From: Melitaea cinxia
Taxonomy: Eukaryota; Arthropoda; Insecta; Lepidoptera; Nymphalidae
Direction of reading: 5' to 3'
Assembly: GCF_905220565.1 (NCBI RefSeq)
Contig: NC_059396.1
Location: forward strand, 10,637,206 to 10,701,205
DNA length: 64,000 bases
Part shown: one piece after another, positions 42,101 to 54,100 of the stretch
Numbering within the stretch: position 1 is the stretch's first letter
How the letters are laid out: every line of letters starts with the position of its first letter
Notes under the pieces: model-generated
The model's database searches: none
What the model was told of the DNA's origin: nothing
The model's input: only the letters and a program-made list of their open reading frames with translations
Translations under genes and position numbers: made by a program

Positions 42101-45100
42101 TTATGTTTTTATTGCTTTAAAAACGTATTTTTGTGTGCCTTTAGCACATGCTAACAATTTTTTGTTATATTTAAATGTTTCAAACTTGTTTAAAAATCAT
42201 TATTTAAATTTATATAAATAAAAATTCGTTTCTAATTAAATTTATTGACGCTATATTTCTCTCTTCTCGCTACTTTAGATTCATTACTAAAAAAACCCTT
42301 TCAGTAAAAGCTTAAGTAGTGGGAACAGAAAGTAAGTAAGAATTTTTTTTTATATTTGGTAAGCTATCAGGTGCATTTTTAAGTATATATTGCCATTTTT
42401 CAACTGTACTTTTCACTGAAATTTTTTTATCATCATTAGTGATTTTTTTTTGTCTTATACATTCGGAATATATATCCTGCATCTTAACATTTAATCCGTC
42501 TTGTAATTTAGTTTTTATAATTATCATTTCAAAATTTTCAAATTTAACCGCATTTTTTAAGGACACGTTAGGGAGTATTGAAAGCCAGTTATCTTCGCTA
42601 AGGTCAAACAATTTTTCCAACCATTGATTCCTTAACTGCATATAAACAAAGCCAACGGTCAATTTTTCTACAATATCGTTGATAGTGAGTAGTGACATCT
42701 GTGACAAATGTCAGATTGTCACCTGTCCTGTCACATTCAAAACACCACATCTGTCATCTAACATTTCGTTCAGTAATTTTAAATCCTTTCCATCATCCGT
42801 TTTACCTTATGTGTACCGTTAAATAGTTAAGTACCCATAATGAGTATCTTGTTTCACGCATCACAGTAAAGATTGAAAATAAAGTATTTTCATATACTTT
42901 ATTTGTATGCAAAAGTATAAAGTATATTTACCAAAAATAAAGTAAAATACTTTATTATAAAGTATGGTTGGCAACCCTATAATTTAAGACGTTCGACGAA
43001 GTTTCGTACCAAATTGCAATATTCTGAGTTCACGGGAAGTATCCTGTAGGTTTCGATTCTCTTGCGAGTGTCAAATTTTGTAGCATAAACGGCTTTTGAT
43101 TGCGTTGGCATAGAAGTTTGATTTTTTCACAGCTCGAAGGAACAGTAGACTTGAGTATTTTATATGAATTTCAGCTTAATAACTCCACGCGTTCCTAAGA
43201 AAATGGGCCTTGATAGACAGACGGATAACAACGTGATCTACAAGGGTTCCGTGTTATCCTTTTGAGGTGCGGAACCCTAAAAAGTATCCAACTTGGTGCA
43301 GTCGTTTGTAAATTATACGCGTACATACTCGTACATTTCGAAATATAATACAAATATTGTAACCATAAATATTTATACCACATTTCAAACATTTAATAAA
43401 CGAAAGTAATTAACGTTTATAACTTTTGTTCTAGATACATAGACACGTTCGTGGGCTTGCTCGCTGGTCAGATCCGTGTGAACGCCGCGCCGCTGCATCT
43501 GACTCACGTGAGCGTGGTGGGCTCCCTCGCGGCGCCCACCACGCCCACCATCGCGTTCTTGAAGATATACGAGAACTATACCTGCATTTACACCTCAGGT
43601 ATTATTTATTTTGTGTGCTGCTTTATTTGCTTATTTATAAAGTGATCACAAGACTAAATCTATAATTATACTCCATTTTTTTTTTGAGACTTTGTGTTTA
43701 ATTTATTATGGTAACATTTTCACTGTCTCATATTTTATCGTTGGAGCAAATATAAAACTTTTAGATTATTATTACTAACCATCAAATATTCCTTTTCCTA
43801 TTAGATGTCGTCTTTTATTGTATATTAGAAATACGTTCCCGTAGAAACCATTAATTTCATCACAAGTTTTAGCAAATACCTATTTGTACATTCCAAAAAC
43901 TTCATCGGATAGAAACAAAATCATATGAGAATAAATTGTTCTCGGCCAGGGCTGTACATGGTGAACGGCGGCGGCTGGACGGTGGGCGTGGGCCGGCTCG
44001 CGCTCCGGGGCGACGTACTGGTGCGCGCATACCGCCGGCCTGCGCATGCGCAAGTCCACGCGCACGCGCCCCAGCGACACCTGGTCTTCGCCTGTCAGTT
44101 CCACACCTGCGCTGTCGCCGACCACACCCTCTCTTTTACTAAACAACAACTTGACCACGCTGTGCACGGTAAATCTCTCGCACTCGACCTTCCCGCTTTG
44201 TTAGCGATTGTTATTGAACTTCGAGTACTGGCCAAATTCACTAATATGCACTACTTTTTCACACGTAGTTTTGTAAAGATTAAAGAAATGCCTACATAAT
44301 ATTTTGTTACAAGTAACGATACGCTGTATAAATAGTAGCTATATTTAAAACATATACATGAGTATTTCATCTTATTAAGTTGTAAATAAGTGACCTACTA
44401 AAGCAAATTATATGCAATAAAAAACCTACGTAATCTTAGCGATAATTTAATTTGTCAATGACTTGAGTTTTCAACAATTAACAGAAGGTGATTTTTTAAA
44501 ATTTCATGTTAATGTATATTATTATGTATTTGGTACATACGAGTATGTACACAGAAAGAAATATTTTTGTTTATTTGTTTGCAATTGATTAATTCGAAAA
44601 CTTATAAACTGATTTTGATAGTTATTTTATCGATAGAAAGCTGAAATGTAAGAAAAGAAAGGACAGTAAAAAAGCTGAAAAGTAGTCTAGGTTTTATAAC
44701 ATCACACTAAACCTCACGAGCGAAATACCAATCGAAAGAGTCGAGTAACCTGATAGAGATCAAAAGCCAACAGACAGGTTCTCTTCAGAATATTCGTGAT
44801 TCTAGTATCATCTATAAGTCATGATGATATTTAATAATAGCATTTCTCAGCAAATAGGTTTCGTAATACAAAATCATTATTATTTATATCGGACCAGTAG
44901 ATCTTAAAAATAACGCATTTAAAGTACCGAAAAATATTTTTCTTATTATTGCTCTATATGTATTGTGGTGTCGTAAGAGGCGACTAAGGGTTAACACAGT
45001 TTCACTACCACCTTGGAACTTAAAAAGCCGACCAATGGCGGGATAACAATTCAACTGCTGGCTTTGAAATACACAGGCCGAAGACGGGCAGCAGCGTCTT

Positions 45101-48100
45101 CGGTGCGACAAAGCCAACCCTGTGGTACCAACCCGCCTGCCCAGCGTGGTGACTATGGGCAACACACATGAGCTCACACCATTTTTGGTGCGATGTATTG
45201 TCATTGATATTATTATTATTATTAAACTACTATTTAGTAAAAAAAGAATATATTAATTGAAGAACGCCATCTCGTCTGTGGCTAAGTGTGTGCTGAAACA
45301 GCGCCCTCTATCTTTGTTTTCGCCTCCCGGTTGCGTAAACCTATCTTTTGAAACATCGTGATGAGAGCTATGATCAGTACGAGCACTAAGGCCGTCCCCG
45401 GCGCGCAGACCCGTCGTTCCCCGCGGACGGCGCGGTGCAGCTGGTGTTCGCGCGCGGCGCGGCCGGCCCCGCGCCGGCGCCCACGCCCGCCGCCCCGCTG
45501 CGCGCCGCGCCCGACGCACTCGCGCGCGCCGACTCGCTCGAGCACCTGCGCCCGCTCTCCTCCATCACGGATGACGGTCCAGGTACGTATATTATGGGCA
45601 GTGTTAGAAACATCGAACTGCTCTATATGTATAAATGAATGCTTGGTAGTTCCTGACTTCCTTGAAGTGAGTCTGACTTTGAAATTACAACCGTCCATCA
45701 AGCCTATACGATATAATTGTGTTTGCGAGCAAACGAAAAAACAGACTTCAATTACATCAACAAGTAATACAACGTAAGCAGAGGAAAGAAATTAACAAAC
45801 GCACTAGTCGCTACTATAATTTTTGAAGGTTCACGTCGATTTCTCTGGGATGCCATCAGATCCTGGTTTCCTTATCATGGTTCTACCCTAGGTATATCTC
45901 TTTTCCAACACAAAAAAGAATCAGCGTAATCGGTTTATAACCATATAAATACAGTCGCATTGAGAAACCTCCTCCTTATTTGAAGTTGGTTAAAAATATC
46001 CTATTATTTCTCAAACAGTAACGCTGAGATATAATTGCCCGAATGGAGATTGGCATCAGAAACATCCCATAACTAAGTATTTTTGAAATCACTGATGACG
46101 ACCCAACTGATTAACTGTCACTCGATCGAAGGTCATCAGAAATATCGAATTGCACTATTTTAAATATCCGTTTACTTCACAAACGGTAAAGTTAATTGTT
46201 AAATTGAAAGTTGACATCAGAAACACAAATATCCGTTATATACGAGTACATCCATTTATTATTCCATCGGTGATTTTAAAAACTGTGTTATTCGTGTATT
46301 TACTTATTTGATAAGTTGCTGCAAAAATTAAAAGTGTACCTACTTCTAGAAGTATATCCACCTTTTCGAGATTAATTCGATGAATACTGTGACACTATGT
46401 CGACAGTATCTATTCTAATATTATAACGCTGAAGAGTTTGTTTATTTGTTTGAACACACTAATCTCAGGAACTAATGGTCGGATTTAAAAAATTCTTTCA
46501 GTGTTTTATAGCCCATTTATCGAGGAAGGCTATGGGCTATATATCATCAGGCTAACATCAATAGTGACGGAGCACTAATGAAAAATGTTTCAAAATCGAG
46601 GTTTTTTTTTCAAGTAACTATTCAACGCGGACAGTAGCAAGTAATAAATAATTTTCTTTACTTTACAGAACAAAATAAACTACTTAAAAATTTCCGCTTT
46701 TTCGGATTTACTACTTGTTTATTTTTCATTGATTTCTTGGCGTGCGTGTTCGATGTATGCGTTTTGTATTATTATATTAGTATTTAGTAGTAACCAGACA
46801 AAGAGCAGCACACTTCATTGTGCATTACTTGCGTTGCGCTCTGAAGGTGTCGCGTCGGACTAAAAGGGAATAATTAAGGATCGTAAAAGGGATGCAAAAT
46901 AGGATTAAAATCGTTTTAGCTAAGCTATAACCAAGAATATAAACTATAGTTATATTAAGTTTCACCAAAGTTGTTTTTAATATTAAAAAATACATGACAA
47001 TTAAAAAAAATTATGTAATTGATCTCCGAGATTTTTTTTCTGATATACGTTCGCGATTTAAGAGCCATTTCACAATTTTACGCTCTGCAAGTTTAGGTAA
47101 ATTTGGTCGCATCGCGCGAGTCGTACGAGCCGCGCGATCTTTGTGCTAGTACGTATAGTGTGACAACCAAAAAACCATCGTGATCATTTTCTGATGTATA
47201 ATAAAAATTATAACTATGGTATAAAATGTTTTAGTGCTGTGTGGCTACGGCACTAAAGAATTTAGCCACCCCCTCTCTTCCCGTGGGTGTCGTAAGAGGC
47301 GACTAAGGGATAACAAGGTTCCACAACCACCTTGGAACTTAAGAAGCCGACCGATGGCGGGATAACCATCCAACTGCTGGCTTTGAAATACACAGGCCGA
47401 AGACGGGCAGCAGCGTCTTCGGTGCGACAAAGCCAGTACTGCGGTCACCAACCCGCCTGCCCAGCGTGGTGACTATGGGCAAAACACATGATTTCACGTT
47501 ATTTTTGGCGTAAACTTGTGGAGGCCTATGTCCAGCAGTGGACTGTATAGGCTGTAATGATGATAAAATGTTTTTTACATAATTAATTTGTTAAAAATTT
47601 CAAGTATGTTATATAACAACAGTCAATAAATTTAAAATAAAAATAAAAAATCAATTTTATGAAACAATTTTTTTAAATTGATTTAGTTTTTTCAGTTTAC
47701 GAATGAATCTAATATTTACGATATGAATAAAAAAGCATTTAATGACATCGACACCGACAAACATATTAATTAACAAATAACAAGACAAACAGATTGAAAT
47801 GCCTATTTGTATTGATAGTGTGAGAAAAGAAAATTAAATTATCCATTTGTTTACAGAAATTATCATTATATTATTTTACAGTCATTTTCGTAATATGTTT
47901 ATTTTATTTATATTTTATTATGAAAGTATCAAATGCGTTTTATCCGCTATAACAACAGGCGCTTGGCGCGTGTGAGCGAAAGAGACGGCTGCGCAGAATT
48001 TGGCGTGGACCTTACCTCTAAGAGCGCTAGCGCTCGACTGATTTACCGGGCTTGATGCGTGGCAATATATACTATCTTTTTATTATTTAATATAAAATGT

Positions 48101-51100
48101 ATTAAAAATAATTACATCTTTTAATTATTTTTTTGTATTCCTTAATGATGTAAGTTTACTTTGATGAAGATAGTTCGTTAAAATTTCTTAGTTTTCTAAG
48201 AGAAATATCGCTTTTAAAATTGTACTTATTTGGAAAATATTCGTAACTTTAAATTTTTTTTATCGTTTAATAGAGATACAAATGGAATAAAAATCTATGA
48301 TAGTGGACAACAAAATTATATTCCACATATTATGATATTTTTTTAAAATGGTTTTAACGTAGAGGTTATTGAAAAGTAGGACTTCAAAGTATACATTGCG
48401 ACCGTTTACCCAGGGAGGAGGCTGATGAAAAGGTTAATAATTTTATACACATAATATAAATCAAAATTCTGATCTGACTATGGACTACAACAAAGGTTGC
48501 TCTATTATATTTCAAGAATATAAATTACATTATTGCATCCAACACTGAGATTAACGACGTCAAAATATTACAATTTCGCGGATTGTTACCGATTTTTGTG
48601 AAATGGCTCTTAAGTATTAAAATTATTATCGAAACGTAGAAACTAAATTATTGTTAATTGTTGTACAGTAGAATTTAAAAAATAAAATAATTTTATTTTA
48701 AGACTTGCAGTGCCCGCGACTTCGTTCGCTCGGAATTAACCAAAAAAGTTATTGCTCAGTTTGCAGAATTATAATATAAATAAATTTTTAAAATAAAAGT
48801 AGCCAAGTTACTCCATATTACATCAGCTATCTGCCAGTGAAAGTCCCGTCACAAATTGGACCGGCCGTTTCAGAGATTAGCCGGAACAAACGTACAGACA
48901 GACGACAGACAGACAAAAATTGTAAAAAATGTTATTTTGATATATTAGCATTTAGTAAAATACGGTTATTTCAATATTACAAACAGACACTCGAATTTTA
49001 TTTATTGGTATATATTTGTACATAGTTGATTTAAGAAATGTAAGATTTGTGTAGATACGATACTTCCGTTATTGAACTTCGATATTCAACTGAAACTTTA
49101 ATTTTTGAAACAAAACTCGGGGTCGCGGTAGTTAAGTTTTATTGGCTTTACATCCGTTGTTTGCTGTTTATTTTGGTTTGATGTGTCATTGAACGTAGGG
49201 CATTACGAGGGCCATATGTTAGCGACCATACTAACCCTGACATAACGTACATAATTATATAGCTACCATTATAGTTTTTAGGGAAATTAATTTTTATTTT
49301 TAAATTTACTAGTTCCATCTAAAAATCATTATACATATACTTGTAGCATTCGCCTTTAATTAAATATGAAAAGCAGACGTCTTGCTTTCTGTTATCAAAT
49401 TGGAAGGTAAATAATTTTATCACAATCAAGAAAAAACTATAGTAAAGAAAACATGACTTCCTTCAATAAAAAATTGTGCTATCAATCGCATTACTCATAT
49501 CGTAATTACTCAAAACTAGGTAGGTATTGACTGCAGTGTCCCACATTTGTATCGGAAAAAGTGTGGTGTCGATATATCATTATGATAGTTGACAAAACTG
49601 TTAGCGGTAGCGGTAGTGGCGTTGCAGGTGCGAAGCTATTTTAGTGGTGTCCGCCGCCGCCCGCCCGCCCAGTCTCATGCCGGCGTTGACTAGCGCTCCA
49701 CGAACATTATCTGTTTCATTTCACTTCCTTTATCAGTGATAATATCTAGTATTTATAATATACATTCATACAAAAAGTATAATGTAATAAAATAATTAAC
49801 TTAATATAATGAGGCAACGGCGGAAATTTTCGGATCAATTGATCGGCTAGTGTTTGAATTGTTTTTTTATCAAACGGGTAAGTGTTCATAGTTTAGAACC
49901 ATTATTGTTTATAATTTTCAAATAATATAACCACAGGAGTATTGTGTAATATTGATGAAAATTGTGGCTTAAAATTGAATTCTCAAACAATTGTTAATAG
50001 CACATAATGTCAAAAATAAACGTGCACAACTCGCGTTTGAGTTGAAAGACGGAACAAAATTAGTTAGTATTATACAATGGTTACGTGTAATGGTCACAGC
50101 TATGGTGAACGGATTTTATTATGTGAGTATTCGATCCGATCGCCGTTTCGCTGTCACGGCGCGGGCGCATAATTGACCACCGTGGCGGATAGCTGATGGA
50201 TCTCCATTCACCCGTCCCAACTGAACCCTTAAATCTTCTATTTCGTTTTACTCCGTCGTGACACTAATTAAGTATGCCTAATTATTGATACATGATTATG
50301 TTACATTAAAGCAAAACAAATATCTGTACAACAGTGAACATGTCCAAATTATGACACTTGTAATAAAATAATGTAAAAAGAATAATCATAACAATCACCT
50401 TTAAAATAATGATAATCAAATAACTATCTGATAAGTTTGTATGACTCAATACGGATTGAATTTGTTAAAAATATCTGTACATTTTTCCGTAAGTAATTTG
50501 TTGTTTAAAAATTTATTTACGTACTTGTTTGCAAGTTTCTCTTATTTAGTCCTTGTCAATTCAGTTGTTTTTTTTTTTTAAACAATTACCTCAAAATCTT
50601 ATACACTTTACTGAATGCCAATGTATTACTAGAAATATGTATGAGTTAATTTATCCCGTCAACTGAATCTATATTAGCAAAGATGCAGACGCGTAGCGCA
50701 TTGTAATTCGATTTATATATACTAGTACAAGTATATAAGTTAGTTTCGCAAGTTGACTTAAGATCGCATAATAATGTTTACTTCAATACATTTCCACTAA
50801 ACAAACGATACATAACAAAAATGGTATAAATACAAAATATAAAATAGTTTTTGTAACGTTCGAATTGATCGTAGAGACGAATTACGACAATGGACTAATG
50901 GAAATATAAATCACCTTACTAAAAAAAAAAAAAAACACTTTTTTCTCATTACCACTAATGGGTAATAAGTTAATAACTACACACACGTATATGTAAATAC
51001 GTATAGGAAAATATAGGCGTATAAAGATGATTATGTTGATGAAGATAGTCCAGAATCAATAATCAATATTACACATAATTTGAAACCAGTTGGATGGATT

Positions 51101-54100
51101 TAATCCATACTACAAGCAAGTAAGACACGATTAATATAACGACTCCTGCATTTTTCATTGAAGCTTACACCAACAGCAGTCATTAACACAAGTGCATTAC
51201 TTGTGCACGTGTCGCGAGAAACTCGTACAAAATGTGTGTCATGACGCAACTTTCGTTTTCAATTAATTATCGTTCATTAATAGTTTTAAATTAATAATTA
51301 TCTCTAAAAGGAGGTACTTTCATTCATGATTTCTACGTTCAAATGTAGTTTAAAACCGGTTCAATGATTGATATGAGATATGACTGTCCTAGATACAGGT
51401 AAGCGAAAATACTGATAATATTGATTGTTAACTCATCTGGACATTTTAGGCATTTTTACTTCAAAAAAGGGGGAGGTTAATTCGATTGTATTTTTTTGTG
51501 TTTGAGCGATGTGACTGATTTCGATGATTCTTTTTTAAACGAAAACTGGTGCTTGTCACGTGGTCCCATTTGAATTTGATCAAGATCTTATAAGAGAACT
51601 TCTTGAGTAATCGCGAATAATACGTATTAACTTGACTATTTTTTCATCGATCTACGTTGTACTACTTGTCAGTGTAATTGAAGTCGTTTTTTTTTAATTT
51701 GCAAGAAAACACAATTATGTTTTTATGTTCTTGTATTTATTTATATTTTTTATTCCTTAAATCATAAGTTGTAGACGTATATAATTTGTTTTTAAAGAGT
51801 AGGAGTCTTAAAAGAATTGTTTTCTTGTATAAGGTCAATGTATTAGATGTCAGGGAGATTTTATAGCTTTTGTACATCGTCTCGTTTTAATAACAATTCT
51901 TATATTTGCGACAACTTATCTTTGTTGAGTTTTGTGTTGATATTTATGCTGATCATACAATAATAGAGTATATAAGGATTTAGTGAAATACCGCTTTATT
52001 TACTTTTCGATTATTATTTTCTATGATTAGGAACAGCATAAGTTAGTATATATAATTAAAAAATAATAAATAAATCCAAAGTCTTTTAGCTACTACTAAT
52101 CCGAAACAAATATTGTAAATAAAAATGGAAAGTCATTATTTGTAAAGTTTGCTATTGACAGTTTGACCTCGAATGGTTTTATTACTGACGATAATAGAAA
52201 TCGCTTCAGCCTGTAATATCCCACTGCTGTGCATAGGCATCTTTCCCCATTTAGAAGAAGGATATCCTAATCCACCGCGCTGTTCCACTTGACAGATATA
52301 TTCCCTACAATGAGTAACAATCGCTATCAGATGTACTACAGATCAGATGTACTGTAACAACCGGGACCGAGAGCTTAACGTGCTCTGCGAGGCACAGTGA
52401 AGAGACCCACAAGAACTAACAACCAGACCGGAAATAAATATTTGTATAAACACAAATATCCACTCCGATCGGGAATCGAACCCGCGATCGTCGGTGTTTA
52501 GGCGCCGCCGACACGGCACACGCACCATTACACTGGAGCGGTCGTCATATCCATAAGAGAAATGATTGACACTAAAATTTTCTACCTATTATAAAAAGAA
52601 ATATTATAAAATGAAACTTATTAATTCCTTAAACAGTGTATAAAACGCTATGTGGTTATTATTTTAAAAATAAAATAACCTGTAAAACTTTATCCATTAC
52701 AAAAAATCTCAAAACAGGGGCCATAAAACTTGATGATATGCTAAAATGAATATTTGGCAAAAGGAAGATACGTGAACCGGTTACGATTTCGAAGTACGAC
52801 CGACGGGTATACGAAGTGGTTTGGGAGAAGGTTGAGTAATAATGTAGAGCTTAGAGTTTCGTAGAAACCACAAGGTGGAACGGACTGATGACATCATTGG
52901 AAGCCGTCACGAGCGCTCGTTCACCTTCGCGTGGATTACGGTAGAACCACGGAATTTTGCTCAGACAACTAATGCAATTACAATGTAGAGTACAACGCCG
53001 CAAATTTACTTAGGAAACAAACTCAAAATCTAAACATGCTCACGCCCGAATATTTTGTACCAGATTATCATTTAATAAATATCGTTTCCTAAATCTCGAC
53101 CCCATTTATGAAGTATAGACTAATATTTATATATTATATTTGCTTATTGATTTTAACGTACCTCTATTTCTGTGTGTTCTGTAATTGAAAGTAAACTGAT
53201 TATGTATTTAACAGTATGTACGGTATATGTAGAGCATTCAAGAACCATGCCTCTTGTAATATCCATGTAATCAATAAAGCCCGGAGCACAAGACATCCGA
53301 ATATCATGGTCACGGTAATTTTCATTAGTTAACGAACAACGCTCGTCATAAATTTACCATCGTGACCTCTGTCGGGTTCATCATTAATAACCGTAGAAAT
53401 ATTTTTGTATGCGCAGCAGGAGATTTGATGAATATTTTATTATTTTGCAAATACCTTACTTTTAGGAACGTTCCGTATATAAAAGTATCGTTTAGGATAT
53501 AAAGTCACTATTATATTGGCATTTCTCAAGACCTGCGTTCCCGCAAAGTATGAAACGTTTCTGACAGTATTTTGATCAAGATTTTGGAGAAACAAAACAG
53601 TTAAGAAACGTTAATATGACAGTGATCTAAGTTGGTTGCTAATAAACGGGTTTATAGACTTACTCTCTAAAAGATAAACTACAACAGCCATACTTAATAT
53701 TTATTTGTATTTTTGTTTTGAAATAACCAACAAAGCATAATATTTTGTACGTTAATTGGTTCTTCAAATATTAATCAGAAAAGAGTAAGTAGTGCGTAAG
53801 AATTGGCAGGTCAACCGTCGTATGCGCACATCCTCTTCCTGCGATAACAGCGTCGAAACTCATTTCGTAATAGGAGCCCCCGTTTGACGGCTCCGCGTTA
53901 TTTCTGTGGACATCACAGAAATAACTACATCTTCCTTAAAAGATCCCGACGATGACGGTCACGCCGACGTTGATAACTTTATGCTGATAGTATTATTGAC
54001 AAGTTTACATTTAGATTGGTTAAGAGTTACGACCTTTTTTAAATGCTAGATTCTAATTTAAATATTTTTGCATATTCCGAGAAATAGAAGATAGAGTTTG

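Larger units (their letters stand above)
41866..43283 (+). repeat. Older dispersed repeat split by a hAT insertion
   Basis: The left part begins AAAACCGGCCAAGTCGTGAG with GCACCGAGGGTTCCGTAC; the right part ends CTACAAGGGTTCCGTGTTAT with TTTTGAGGTGCGGAACCCTA. These are the two ends of a repeat familiar from Lepidoptera. The hAT element at 42003-42982 lies between them, so the hAT insertion is younger. Confidence 0.65.

Noticed and set aside
44036..44055. NRF1-type palindrome inside the C2 exon
   Set aside because: It is explained by the coding of a His/Ala-rich stretch in GC-rich codons; a regulatory role is not supported.
43925..44299. 124-codon frame reading MRINCSRPGLYMV...
   Set aside because: It is the true tensin frame of exon 43950-44168 extended into both introns; the splice sites give the real limits.
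44884..45204. 106-codon minus frame, and the similar 68-codon frame at 47245-47451
   Set aside because: Both come from copies of the same LINE-type 3'-end repeat and share sequence for that reason, not as a gene family.
45282..45777. 139-codon frames on both strands around 45.3-45.8 kb
   Set aside because: They are shadows of the GC-rich tensin exon 45409-45582 and run into intron without splice or family support.
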